This document shows, piece after piece, positions 7,901-15,077 of a stretch of 21,001 nucleotides of DNA. The notes below the pieces were generated by a model. It made no database searches. It worked only from the letters and a program-made list of their open reading frames with translations, and was not told the origin of the DNA. The position numbers and the translations under genes are program-made. Source of the DNA: a virus; the IMG/VR virus record IMGVR_UViG_3300010885_034150, positions 1 through 21,001 of that record. One strand, 5' to 3'. Every line of letters begins with the position of its first letter. Within the stretch, counting starts at the first letter, position 1.

Positions 7901-8279
7901 AGTTGGTATTACCAACTTTGGTAATAAAACAACAACTTCGATCACAAGTGCGCTGGATCGAATCAATGTGTCCCGTTTGGTTGCGTTTATCCGTGGTCGC
8001 TTAGATGTGATTGGCAAGCAGTATTTGTTTGAACCAAACGATCAAATCACTCGTAATCAGATCAAGAATGCCATCGACGGTCTGATGATTGACCTAGTTG
8101 CCAAGCGTGGTTTGTATGACTATTTGGTTGTGTGTGACTTGACAAACAATACGCCAGCTCGTATTGATCGTAACGAGTTGTATGTTGACATTGCGATTGA
8201 ACCGGTCAAGGCAGTTGAATTCATCTACATCCCAGTGCGAATCAAGAACACAGGAGAGATATCTGGCGTAGCTAGCTAA
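4974..8279 (+). CDS. 18: tail sheath protein gp18-like, enlarged (1101 aa)
   Basis: This is the contractile sheath subunit, which stacks around the tail tube and drives injection when it shortens. The N-terminus (ALTSPGVEVTIIDES, then a YGNPFFY and GYELNEYGLLAAY region to about residue 110) and the C-terminus (LDRINVSRLVAFIRGRLD, then YVDIAIEPVKAVEFIYIP) are typical of gp18 and hold the inter-subunit strands. T4 gp18 is 659 aa; the excess lies mainly between about residues 120 and 730. Within it are two stretches (252-332 and 460-540) built like the flagellin hook IN motif, and three Trp-rich 'G-x-W' modules (127-150, 577-608, 641-682). These are probably surface domains. The start is fixed by AAAGGA 7 nt upstream. 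A strong terminator follows. Confidence 0.93.
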   Translation: MALTSPGVEVTIIDESQYIPSATNSVPYILLATAQNKASAAGVGVAPGTLAANANRVYLITSQRDLAATYGNPFFYKTTAGTPINGYELNEYGLLAAYSALGASNRVYVQRVDIDLTELTASLTRPTGSPNNGAYWLDTTNSQWGIFQWNQTTGAFTVQTPLVITSTTQLEISSTVPLQTVGSIGDYAITAATAATTFNPGYYKRGGPTSAQTSAVELSDLYNTWVLIGSDEWKTSWPTVAGTLAPTSLTAGNTFTVNDTLITVPVSPNNTVDGVANAINDANITGVYAANIGGRLNMYADSSASNDGSTGDGGIVSIATGAGTPLTTLGITAGDSYAPAFLIAPSYDAPRWGSTQTQPHPTGSVWQKISAVNQGAALSVKKFSTALALFVQQACPLYTSNRLATYDLDPSGGGTNIPAGSTIGRVDLLNNNTSAITIYERFATGATEITGDDDTPGPFVNGNTFTISATQPGTSTDTNATATVLGTTTADFIAAVSAANIPYVSATANSAGAIVFTHATGGQITLTNVTGTPVTTAGFNSTVRGCSIAYTDGAATGLVLSNWVSAPTFTYTASNDAPDQDPADGRLWYYSAVDQVDIMIQDNGSWQGYQNVTNDVRGYDLSNTNATGPIISATAPVTQTDESESPLVYGDLWIDTSDLENYPVVSRWESVSGQDQWVVIDNSDQTTQSGVLFADARWATNGTTDPITGAFPTITSLLTSDYLDLDAPTPTLYPQGMLLFNTRRSGFNVKSFQVNYFNSTTFPDDVLSTETNAWVTASGLRADGSPYMGRQAQRALIVAAMKSGIDTNTDIREEQRQFNLLATPAYPELMPNMIALNNERGNTGFVIGDTPLRLDPQDILTWASNNNGLGLPTGDGLIAGNQYMGVFYPSCQTTDLSGSPVVTAPSHMMIRTIIRSDEVSFPWFAPAGTRRGVVDNALQLGYINSATGEFESLGVRQGLRDVLYENAINPITFIPGVGITNFGNKTTTSITSALDRINVSRLVAFIRGRLDVIGKQYLFEPNDQITRNQIKNAIDGLMIDLVAKRGLYDYLVVCDLTNNTPARIDRNELYVDIAIEPVKAVEFIYIPVRIKNTGEISGVAS

Positions 8280-8280
8280 G

Positions 8281-8305
8281 AAAAAAGGAGTGTCACTCCT
8301 TTTTT
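8281..8305 (+). terminator. strong rho-independent terminator after the sheath gene
   Basis: AAAAAAGGAGTG and CACTCCTTTTTT are perfect reverse complements around a single T, effectively a GGAG/CTCC-cored hairpin with an A-tract before and a six-T run after. It starts 1 nt after the sheath stop. The symmetric A and T runs suggest it could also work in the other direction. Confidence 0.85.
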
Positions 8306-8321
8306 GACCAGACTCAATCAC

Positions 8322-8329
8322 CATAAATA
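8322..8329 (+). promoter_or_regulatory. putative T4-type late promoter of the tail-tube operon
   Basis: CATAAATA matches 7 of 8 bases of TATAAATA and lies between the sheath terminator and the tube gene. The Shine-Dalgarno AGGAG (8339-8343) and ATG 8352 follow at normal spacing. Placement right after a terminator makes a promoter here necessary for high tube expression. Confidence 0.65.
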
Positions 8330-8351
8330 ACAGTATATAGGAGAACAACAA

Positions 8352-8996
8352 ATGGCCGTATCATCACTAAGTAAAATGACAGTTCCTTTGGCCAGCGACC
8401 AAAGTGCTTCGACGCAGGGCGTACTAATGCCCAAACTCAAATATCGCTTCAGAGTGTTATTTGAAAATTTTGGAGCCGCCAACAATGCTGCACCTGTAAC
8501 AGAATTAACCAAGCAGGTGATTGATTTTACCCGGCCAACTGTTAGTTTTGCACAAATTGATGTGCCAATTTACAATTCCACAATCAAACTGGCTGGCAAG
8601 CACACATGGAATGATATCACCTGCAACCTGCGTGATGATGCAGGAGCCAATGTGCAAAAACTTGTTGGCGAACAGCTACAGAAACAATTGGACTTTATGG
8701 AAATGGCCAGCGCCAGTGCCGGCATTGACTACAAATTCATTACCAAATTTGAAGTGCTGGACGGCGGCAATGGCGCAGTGGCACCAGTGGTACTTGAATC
8801 ATGGGAACTGTACGGTTGCTACTTGAAAGAAGTAAATTACAACGATGCCAACTATGCTTCCAGCGAAGCAATGACCATTGGATTGTCAATCACATTCGAC
8901 AATGCCAATCAAATTGTTGGTGGCGGCGTTGGTTCAGCAGGAACATTGGTTGGTAGAGCAGGAGACGTTGCTACTGGCGTAACCACTGGACTCTAA
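8352..8996 (+). CDS. 19: tail tube protein gp19-like
   Basis: This is the T4 gp19 type subunit of the rigid inner tail tube through which DNA passes. At 214 aa it is somewhat longer than T4 gp19 (163 aa). It shows the family layout: the N-terminal LMPKLKYRFRVLFENFG strand region, TKQVIDFTRPTVSFAQIDVPIYNSTIKLAGKHTWNDI in the middle, and a C-terminal SWELYGCYLKEVNY...AMTIGLSITFDNANQ beta strand. A clear AGGAG precedes the start. Its stop overlaps the next ATG (TAATG), so the following gene is coupled. Confidence 0.9.
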   Translation: MAVSSLSKMTVPLASDQSASTQGVLMPKLKYRFRVLFENFGAANNAAPVTELTKQVIDFTRPTVSFAQIDVPIYNSTIKLAGKHTWNDITCNLRDDAGANVQKLVGEQLQKQLDFMEMASASAGIDYKFITKFEVLDGGNGAVAPVVLESWELYGCYLKEVNYNDANYASSEAMTIGLSITFDNANQIVGGGVGSAGTLVGRAGDVATGVTTGL

Positions 8997-10120
8997 TGAG
9001 TTTTGGACAAGATTTTCTTAAAGGTTTTATTGGCGACAACGGGTTAAGAGATTACACCCACGCTAGTAAAACCTTTCGCACAAATGGATACCAACTTGCG
9101 CCCAAGCTCAAGTTTCTGTTCCATACATATTTCAATCTGAATCCACAAGTACCCGGCGTACAACAACTGTTGGGCAATGGCGATGTTACCAGCATAGGGT
9201 TATCTGTCAAAACAGTTGACTTACCCAGCTATCAAATCAGTGTTGATACACTAAACCAATACAATCGTAAACGCTTGGTACAAAGTAAAATTAAATATCA
9301 GCCCATTCAAATAACATTCAACGATGACGGCGGCGACCTAATTCGAAATTTGTGGTACAACTACTTCAACTACTACTACAAAGATCCAGTGAACAAGTAC
9401 GAAGGTGTTCCCAACACCAATGGCAACAGTGGGGATTTACAAACAACACCAGCAGGATTCAGTTACAACGCCAGCGACACCTACAGCAATCGTTTTGTAA
9501 ACGACTGGGGATACGCTGGTGAATCGTATTCAGATGGCACATTCACTGGTGGCGGCAAACCCGCATTTTTCAAAGACATTAAAATTTATGGCCTGAATCA
9601 ACACAAGTTTTCTGCGTATGTGTTGATAAATCCAATGATCACAGACTGGAAACATGACACCTACGACTACGGTCAAGACAACGGTACAATGACACACACT
9701 GTCACAGTGGATTACGAAACTGTAAAATATTATTCTGGTGCCATTGGTGCGTCACGCCCAGATACCAATGTGGTCGGATTTGCTGATCCAAACTATTACG
9801 ATCAAATTAGAAGTTCGTTGGCACGGCCCGGCAGTCAGGCCACTGTGTTGGGACAAGGCGGCTTGTTGGACGCAGGGGTGGGTATTATGGAAGACATTCA
9901 GGCCCTGGCGTCAGGTCAAGGAAGTCTAGCCAATGTGCTGGGCGGCGTACAAAAAGCTCTCAATGTGAATGCCACATTGAAACGGAACTCCATTGGCGAT
10001 TTGGTAAGAAACGATGCCAACACAATAAAACAAGATGTGCTGCGCAACAGCCTGCCAGGCGCAGTTAGAGCTGCTGCAAACTCAGCCAACAGTCAAATAT
10101 TTCCCAAAGCACCACGATAA
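8996..10120 (+). CDS. second tube-fold protein, gp19/gp54-like
   Basis: The protein carries the same signature strands as the tube protein: LAPKLKFLFHTYFNLNP near residue 35, VKTVDLPSYQISVDTLNQYNRKRLVQSKIKYQPIQITFNDD near 72-112, and a late TMTHTVTVDYETVKYYSG strand near 230-248. At 374 aa it is much longer than a tube subunit and has an extra tail of about 110 residues. In T4, gp54 and gp48 share the tube fold and cap the baseplate to start tube assembly, so a tube-initiator or tube-terminator role is the best guess. It sits in a TAATG-coupled run between gp19 and the next structural gene. The exact T4 counterpart cannot be settled here. Confidence 0.75.
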   Translation: MSFGQDFLKGFIGDNGLRDYTHASKTFRTNGYQLAPKLKFLFHTYFNLNPQVPGVQQLLGNGDVTSIGLSVKTVDLPSYQISVDTLNQYNRKRLVQSKIKYQPIQITFNDDGGDLIRNLWYNYFNYYYKDPVNKYEGVPNTNGNSGDLQTTPAGFSYNASDTYSNRFVNDWGYAGESYSDGTFTGGGKPAFFKDIKIYGLNQHKFSAYVLINPMITDWKHDTYDYGQDNGTMTHTVTVDYETVKYYSGAIGASRPDTNVVGFADPNYYDQIRSSLARPGSQATVLGQGGLLDAGVGIMEDIQALASGQGSLANVLGGVQKALNVNATLKRNSIGDLVRNDANTIKQDVLRNSLPGAVRAAANSANSQIFPKAPR

Positions 10121-10482
10121 TGGCTACCATTAACAATACAAACTACAACATAGATCTCACAGTCCGTGTGTTTGACGAATTTTACGGATTTGAATCTGTT
10201 GTTCCAGTGGATGAATGGGACGCTGTGCTTTCGTATTTTGAGTCAATTTATACCACAAAAGTAGCAGCAAAAAACTTTGCAACTGTTATATTCAGAGTGG
10301 CCAATGAACAAGGTGTATCTGCTATGACTCTGTTGACACAGATACAATCAGCAAGCGGTCCAGCAGAATTAGATATAACTATTGCGTACTATCTCAATAA
10401 CCTGCGCAGCAACAGTACTCTGTTGGGTGTGTCACAGCCTGTGCAGCCAAACTACTATCCAGCCCATAATGTCAGAGCATGA
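10120..10482 (+). CDS. unknown protein in the tail/head operon (120 aa)
   Basis: I do not recognise this 120-aa protein. It begins MATINNTNYNIDLTVRVFDEFYGFE and has an acidic, aromatic first half and a helical centre (FATVIFRVANEQGVSAMTLLTQIQ). It overlaps the genes on both sides: TAATG with the tube-like gene and ATGA with gp4. That coupling says it is made with the virion proteins, so it is probably a minor structural protein or an assembly chaperone. It has no signal peptide or membrane segment. Confidence 0.8.
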   Translation: MATINNTNYNIDLTVRVFDEFYGFESVVPVDEWDAVLSYFESIYTTKVAAKNFATVIFRVANEQGVSAMTLLTQIQSASGPAELDITIAYYLNNLRSNSTLLGVSQPVQPNYYPAHNVRA

Positions 10483-10910
10483 GCAAGTTTGCCCAAGGCC
10501 CCTACACTGTTAAAAATGCCGCCAAGTATGTGGGCAAAGGTGTGCCGCGTTACAGATCAGGCTGGGAGTTGGCATTTATGCGATTCCTTGACAATAACGA
10601 TCATGTGATGCAATGGGCTAGCGAATCAATTCAAATACCCTATCGTAATCCCATCACCGGCAAACAAAGCATATATGTTCCGGACTTTTTGATCACCTAT
10701 AGAACACGGCAAAACACCCTGATTGCCGAAGTGATTGAAATCAAACCCAAGAAACAAAGCGTGATTGAAAGCAAAATGAGCAACAACGACCGTATGGTAG
10801 TGGCTATCAACTACGCCAAATGGGACCAGGCCACCAAGTGGTGTGCTCGCAACGGATTGAAGTTTAGAGTAATCACAGAAGAAGACATGTTCCGCAACGG
10901 TGGAAAATAA
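10479..10910 (+). CDS. 4: head completion protein gp4-like
   Basis: This matches T4 gp4 (also called gp50/65), needed to finish DNA-filled heads before tail joining. At 143 aa it has nearly the T4 length (150 aa). The shared signature is YRSGWELAFMRFLD (residues 25-38), VMQWASESIQIPY (43-55), YVPDF (66-70) and VIEIKPKKQS (85-94). E30, D69, E87 and K89 together form a TnsA/PD-(D/E)XK-like nuclease site, so it may trim packaged DNA ends. The start overlaps the previous stop (ATGA). Confidence 0.92.
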   Translation: MSKFAQGPYTVKNAAKYVGKGVPRYRSGWELAFMRFLDNNDHVMQWASESIQIPYRNPITGKQSIYVPDFLITYRTRQNTLIAEVIEIKPKKQSVIESKMSNNDRMVVAINYAKWDQATKWCARNGLKFRVITEEDMFRNGGK

Positions 10911-10920
10911 GCTGCCCTAA

Positions 10921-10943
10921 ACCGTAGATGCGGTAAATACGGT
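10921..10943 (+). promoter_or_regulatory. late-type box in an inverted repeat abutting the gp16 start
   Basis: ACCGTA (10921-10926) and TACGGT (10938-10943) are a perfect inverted repeat whose right arm ends at the base before ATG 10944. The TAAATA core is at 10934-10939, exactly 4 nt before the ATG. There is no Shine-Dalgarno. See the TAAATA-N4-ATG finding. Confidence 0.45.
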
Positions 10944-11444
10944 ATGACACGCAAACTTGAAGACCTGTTCGATCTACCGGCCAGCACTGCTGATACAGAT
11001 GAAACTGTGACAGATATCGCTGCCACACAATACAGCATAACAGAAATTGATTCGGCCATTGACAAAATTGATGCAGCTCTGCCTGGCATCCGCGACCTTG
11101 AAACCAGCGACAAAGAAATGGATGATTTGGCTGTCAAAGCCACTGAAACATTTGATGATCTAATGGACCTCGGTATGCAGGTGGACAGTCGTTATGCCAG
11201 CGAAATATTTGCTGTGGCCGGTGCCATGCTGGGACATGCGCTCACTGCCAAAACAGCCAAAATGAACAAGAAATTAAAAATGATTCAGTTACAGTTACAA
11301 AAAGCCAAACTGGATCTTGACAAAGAAAAAGCTGCTGGTCACGACGATGAACCTGCTGCAACTGCCGAAGGACAAGTGCTGAGCCGCAATGATCTACTTG
11401 AGCGCTTGATTGGCACACGGGATCAAAAGAATAAACCTGCATAA
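10944..11444 (+). CDS. 16: probable small terminase subunit gp16-like
   Basis: The small terminase subunit forms a ring that recognises DNA and regulates the gp17 motor. This 166-aa protein (T4 gp16 is 164 aa) has the same plan: a disordered acidic N-terminus, a central helix pair (ETFDDLMDLGMQVDSRYASEIFAVAGAMLGHALTA, about 68-102) like the T4 segment preceding TNREILKLHKD, a Lys-rich coiled coil (about 104-132), and a C-terminal RNDLLERL helix. The assignment rests on this layout and the neighbourhood, not on a unique motif. It is unusual that gp17 is not directly next to it but 5.9 kb downstream. There is no Shine-Dalgarno; the ATG follows a TAAATA box by 4 nt. Confidence 0.65.
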   Translation: MTRKLEDLFDLPASTADTDETVTDIAATQYSITEIDSAIDKIDAALPGIRDLETSDKEMDDLAVKATETFDDLMDLGMQVDSRYASEIFAVAGAMLGHALTAKTAKMNKKLKMIQLQLQKAKLDLDKEKAAGHDDEPAATAEGQVLSRNDLLERLIGTRDQKNKPA

Positions 11445-11447
11445 ATA
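11440..11447 (+). promoter_or_regulatory. putative T4-type late promoter box
   Basis: CATAAATA, identical to the box at 8322-8329, overlaps the gp16-like stop and lies 17 nt before ATG 11465. AGGGA (11454-11458) is the ribosome site in between. Both sites have TATAGG a few bases further on. Confidence 0.6.
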
Positions 11448-11464
11448 TCATATAGGGATCAAAC

Positions 11465-12070
11465 ATGAAACACTTCAGAGAATATTTGTTAGAAAACGAA
11501 AGAGTATACAACTACCGCATTAAAATCGCCGGTGATACTCCCAAAGACTTTGTCAAGGCTCTTGAAGAAAAACTTCAACAGTTTGACATTGTTAAAATTT
11601 CTGCACCAAAAACAACACCAGTTATGGCCAAGTTGGCAGACTTTCCAGCGTTTGACAACGAAAGTTGCACACACATGGATGTGGAGTTTCGCTATCCAGC
11701 TATTGAACCACAGATACAGCAAATAGCACAATTGTTGGGACTTGACCCAAATCGTGTGCGTATGTTGACTGTGCCATACGAAAACAGCAATGATAAACTC
11801 ACTGCTGATGTGGAAGCACAAAACAAGGATTTACTAAATTCTCCTTACCCTGCTCCGGACGCTGAACAAAAGGCCTTGTACAAAGACTACTCAGCTGCAC
11901 CAATGGATCATGCAGTGTTAAAGAATACCTATCGCAGTGAATTCACAGTGGCTGGTGGCAAGACACCACCTGCTGTGACCACAAACAGTTTACCAATGGG
12001 CAACAAGAGCCCAATGACCTCGGTCAAGCGTCCACCACGGCCAGCAACTGGCTACAACCCAAGAGGATAA
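11465..12070 (+). CDS. probable virion protein with capsid-targeting-like leader (201 aa)
   Basis: I do not recognise the protein as a whole. Its N-terminus MKHFREYLLEN resembles the T4 internal-protein capsid-targeting sequence (MKTYQEFIAEA in IPIII): the aromatic residue is at 7 and the Glu of the (L/I)-x-E prohead-protease site is at 10. This suggests co-packaging in the prohead and cleavage after E10. The next 90 residues form an alpha/beta fold (YRIKIAGDTPKDFVKALEEKLQQFDIVKI, later ALLGLDPNRVRMLTVPY-like) that resembles a small ferredoxin-like fold. The last 100 residues are Pro-rich and probably disordered, ending RPATGYNPRG. It lies 4 nt from the next gene, so it is likely co-expressed. 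Confidence 0.8.
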   Translation: MKHFREYLLENERVYNYRIKIAGDTPKDFVKALEEKLQQFDIVKISAPKTTPVMAKLADFPAFDNESCTHMDVEFRYPAIEPQIQQIAQLLGLDPNRVRMLTVPYENSNDKLTADVEAQNKDLLNSPYPAPDAEQKALYKDYSAAPMDHAVLKNTYRSEFTVAGGKTPPAVTTNSLPMGNKSPMTSVKRPPRPATGYNPRG

Positions 12071-12074
12071 TACA

Positions 12075-14372
12075 ATGAGCTTTTTTCACAACCTAAACAA
12101 AACACTGGACAGCATTGCTGCCCGTCCTGAATCTGCACCATTGAACGAGCGTGACATGGGCAAGCACAACAACGCCACAACTGGTTTCAAAGCCGTGGCA
12201 GACAAAGCTGCCAAACAATATGGATCAAAAGCCGCAGGCGAGCGTGTGGCAGGTGCCCAATTCCAGAAGATGAAGAAAGCTGGCCAGTTGGAAGAAGAAG
12301 GCATGAGCCGTGCTGCCAAGGGTTATGAAAAGTATGGTAAACAGGGCATGGAAGCACTGGCCAAGGCCGGTCGCGAAGGCAAAGCTCTTGATCCAATCCG
12401 TGCCAAGTACAACAAGTATGACAATACCGAAGTAGACGAAGGCATGGGCATGACCGACGAAGGCAATGCTTTTAGCAAAGCAGTGGTTGATGCTAAAAAA
12501 GACGGCGTCCAACCGGGAGAAAAAATTCGTGTTGGCGGCAAGCAGTATCCAGTCAGAGAAACTGAAATGACTCCAAAACAAAAGTCGTTTGCTGCTTTAG
12601 CTCCTCCCAAAGACAAAATCACTTTTGCCGACAAAATTGCAGGCGCCAAAAAAGAAGTTGACGAAATGCTGGGCGATGTGGCTGCCGATGCTATGAAATC
12701 TGCAATGAATAGATCTAAGCCCGAAAGCACCCTTAATCAAGTTCGTGCTGGTATGCAAGGATCGGGACCACGAGCTAATAGTGCCCTTAATCAAGTTCGT
12801 GCTGGTATGCAACAACGCGGCGCTGGCATGAGCGCAGTTAACAAGATTGGCAATGCAGCACGTGGTCGAATCAATCAAATGGCCACAGGACAATCTGACA
12901 TGGACGAAGCCAGTGACGACAATGCATTTACTGCACACAAGCGAGCCCGTGCAGAAACTCCCAAAGTAGGAACAATCACTCATGGTTCCAAGCATGATGT
13001 AGAAGAAATTCCCGGTGGTCGCAGAGTTACTCGTCGCACTGATGCACAAGGTATCAGTGTTGGTGCCGATGATGGTCAAAGCAGCAGCGATGCTCCTCGT
13101 GGCCGCGGCCGACCAAAAGGTCCTGCCAAAGCACCTGAGCGTGTGACCGGTGGTGCTACCCGGCACAAAGGTGGTCGCAAAATGACCAAAGAAGGCGACG
13201 GGATGATGAAACACACCTTCGCTATATTAGATGACACACTGATTGATCAAATTGCCAATATGAACGGCGCCGAAGTTGATCCTGATGCCAGCAGTGTTGA
13301 AACTTATGATGAAAATACAGCTCGTCAATTGATAGCTTTTGCACAAAAAAATCCGCAAAGACTCAAACGTACTCAAACTATGAATACTGCTGGTATGCGA
13401 CCAATGGCTCGGCATTCGGGTGGATCTGGTTCGGGCCCTGAATACAATCTCAAGGAAGTAGGCAATGTCGACATTGCGGACCAAGGCGAATACGATCAAG
13501 AAGGCGAAATGGCCAAAGACAGCATCAAGACTGTGGTGCGCCATGCTCAAGCACTGGAAAAAATACTAGGCGACAACGACAACTTGCCAGAATGGGTACA
13601 ATCCAAGTTGGCCAAGATTGAAGGTATGATGACTGCTGTGGATGACTACATGCAGAATCAAGAAACTGATCAAGATGACGAAATGGCCATGGGCGAAGAA
13701 AAAACTTCCACTCGTGACAGCAGAGCCGAACGTGCCGGCAAGCGAGTCACCAAAGACATTGAGTATGATGAAAAGAAAAAAGACGGTATCCATGGCAAGA
13801 AGCGTGGCAGCGAAGACAGCAAGGCCGAAAAGGCCGGCAAGCGAGTGGCCAAAGACATCGAGCACGATGAAAAAGAAGACGACGAAAAAGAAGACAAGCC
13901 CAAAAAGTCCAAGAGCAAGTTCAAGTTTGGCGGCAGTGTTTATGAAAATCTAGACGCACAGTTGGAAACATTGATCAACGAAAGCATGAATGTCACTGTC
14001 AACATGGCCACAGGTGACGATGGCCAAGGCGACAACAGTATCACTGTCACTGCCAGCGGCGAAGATGCCATGACATTGGCTCAGTTGTTAAAGAGTGCTG
14101 GACTATCACAGAGTTCACATTTGGGTTGCTCCACTTGCGGTCAAAGCAGTTGCGGTTGCGAACAAGTGGATGAGAACAGCCCAGACTGGCCAACCAATAC
14201 CGAAACCAGCGACAATGCACTTCAGTATTCGGGTGGTTTAAACAAGCCCAAGTCAACTGGCCAAACAACTACTCCTGTGCTGGCAAGTCAATTGCGCAGA
14301 CAGGTCAGTATGGAAGAAAGTGTAAAGATTGAACGCAATTTGTTTGACCTATATAAAAATTTTGCAAAATAA
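12075..14372 (+). CDS. large modular acidic/basic virion-like protein (765 aa)
   Basis: I cannot assign a function. The protein is low-complexity and modular. A helical N-terminus contains a GMSRAAKGYEKYGKQGMEAL segment (about 76-95). A module EGNAFSKAVVDAKKDG...GEKIRVGGKQYPV lies near 128-160. Two copies of LNQVRAGMQ (220-228, 238-246) are followed by Arg/Gly-rich AT-hook-like GRGRPKGP. A helical module around residues 480-530 contains LPEWVQSKLAKIEGMM. Two copies of a 20-residue charged repeat (548-567, 581-600) precede an ETLINESMNVTVNM domain, a Cys cluster C685, C688, C693, C695 and a final helix. Modules of this kind occur in structural proteins of T4-like marine phages as I recall. It could be a head-core or DNA-associated protein; GRGRP favours DNA contact. 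AGAGGA precedes the start. Confidence 0.85.
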   Translation: MSFFHNLNKTLDSIAARPESAPLNERDMGKHNNATTGFKAVADKAAKQYGSKAAGERVAGAQFQKMKKAGQLEEEGMSRAAKGYEKYGKQGMEALAKAGREGKALDPIRAKYNKYDNTEVDEGMGMTDEGNAFSKAVVDAKKDGVQPGEKIRVGGKQYPVRETEMTPKQKSFAALAPPKDKITFADKIAGAKKEVDEMLGDVAADAMKSAMNRSKPESTLNQVRAGMQGSGPRANSALNQVRAGMQQRGAGMSAVNKIGNAARGRINQMATGQSDMDEASDDNAFTAHKRARAETPKVGTITHGSKHDVEEIPGGRRVTRRTDAQGISVGADDGQSSSDAPRGRGRPKGPAKAPERVTGGATRHKGGRKMTKEGDGMMKHTFAILDDTLIDQIANMNGAEVDPDASSVETYDENTARQLIAFAQKNPQRLKRTQTMNTAGMRPMARHSGGSGSGPEYNLKEVGNVDIADQGEYDQEGEMAKDSIKTVVRHAQALEKILGDNDNLPEWVQSKLAKIEGMMTAVDDYMQNQETDQDDEMAMGEEKTSTRDSRAERAGKRVTKDIEYDEKKKDGIHGKKRGSEDSKAEKAGKRVAKDIEHDEKEDDEKEDKPKKSKSKFKFGGSVYENLDAQLETLINESMNVTVNMATGDDGQGDNSITVTASGEDAMTLAQLLKSAGLSQSSHLGCSTCGQSSCGCEQVDENSPDWPTNTETSDNALQYSGGLNKPKSTGQTTTPVLASQLRRQVSMEESVKIERNLFDLYKNFAK
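12730..12812 (+). repeat. 29-bp perfect direct repeat within the 765-aa gene
   Basis: The same 29 bases occur at 12730-12758 and 12784-12812, a 54-bp period (18 codons), encoding LNQVRAGMQ twice. Perfect identity at third positions points to recent duplication. Confidence 0.9.
13716..13874 (+). repeat. imperfect 60-bp direct repeat within the 765-aa gene
   Basis: Units at 13716-13775 and 13815-13874 (99-bp period) encode D-S-x-A-E-x-A-G-K-R-V-x-K-D-I-E-x-D-E-K. They differ at about ten positions, so they are older than the repeat at 12730. The encoded unit is a highly charged helix. Confidence 0.85.
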
Positions 14373-14390
14373 TCAACAAAGGAAAACAAA

Positions 14391-14693
14391 ATGGCAACAC
14401 AAGTAGTCAATGCAGCAGGCAATGTATTATGGACGTCTGACAAGGCAGAAATTTCTGCGGTAACTGATGTTACATTTCAAGTGGGCATAACAGAACTTGG
14501 TAACACTGCCAACATCACCGGTAACTTGTATGCCAATGCAGTATCTGTGCCAGCTGGCACTTCAACACAGGCCTATGTTGGTGTGGGCAATCGACTTTAT
14601 CTCACTGGTACTACTTTTACTGCGGTAGCACTGGGAACAGAAAGTTCTGCTCAAGCCAGCATATACACTGGCCCATCTTACGGCGCTGTGTAA
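14391..14693 (+). CDS. small beta-rich unknown protein, probably virion (100 aa)
   Basis: I do not recognise it. It is rich in Ala, Thr, Val and Gly, has almost no Lys or Arg, and looks like an all-beta domain (NITGNLYANAVSVPAGTSTQAYVGVGNRLYLTGTTF). Such proteins in late phage operons are usually decoration, fibre or whisker domains. AAAGGA (14378-14383) is 7 nt before the ATG. A weak late-type box TATAAAAA is at 14352-14359. There is no signal peptide. Confidence 0.8.
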   Translation: MATQVVNAAGNVLWTSDKAEISAVTDVTFQVGITELGNTANITGNLYANAVSVPAGTSTQAYVGVGNRLYLTGTTFTAVALGTESSAQASIYTGPSYGAV

Positions 14694-14702
14694 CAGTATC
14701 AT

Positions 14703-15077
14703 ATGAGAGCTACAGAATTTGTTTTGGAAGCTCGCCGGGGCAAACTTACCAAGCGCAATCAATTTGCCAGTGTAGGTATAAACACATTTCACGACAGCGA
14801 ACGAGCCAACAGCGATTACACACTTAACCGTGTGATGATGGCAGTGGCCATGGCTGACGGCTCTGACACTCCCATTGATATGGATGCGTACAGTTGGGTT
14901 GGCAAAGAACGCACAGCTCACCCTTACACAGAAATAGAACAAAAAATGCTCAAACAGGCCTTTAAGGCCGCCGGGGCTGACTGGCAGGATCTAAACAAAG
15001 GTGATCTTGACAGTGAAGAACATCCTACTGTCAACGTCACTAGTCCTATACAAGCATTCAAAGGATACCCGCGATGA
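14703..15077 (+). CDS. leader-bearing paralog 1 of a tandem pair (124 aa)
   Basis: The function is unknown. It starts MRATEFVLEAR, which resembles the capsid-targeting and prohead-protease leader of T4 internal proteins, with Phe at 6 and Glu at 9 followed by Ala. The middle is helical (LNRVMMAVAMADG near 48-60, EIEQKMLKQAFKAAGADW near 83-100) and the end is SPIQAFKGYPR. The next gene has the same start and end motifs, so the two are probably a duplicated pair. It begins 9 nt after the previous stop with no Shine-Dalgarno, and its stop overlaps the next ATG (ATGA). An internal head protein is the best inference. Confidence 0.8.
   Translation: MRATEFVLEARRGKLTKRNQFASVGINTFHDSERANSDYTLNRVMMAVAMADGSDTPIDMDAYSWVGKERTAHPYTEIEQKMLKQAFKAAGADWQDLNKGDLDSEEHPTVNVTSPIQAFKGYPR

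Noticed and set aside
12323-13214. Long minus-strand open frames opposite the 765-aa gene (135 and 205 codons)
   Set aside because: They mirror a repetitive plus-strand gene, have Ser/Thr/Ala/Phe-rich translations without motifs, and have no ribosome site. They are shadows.
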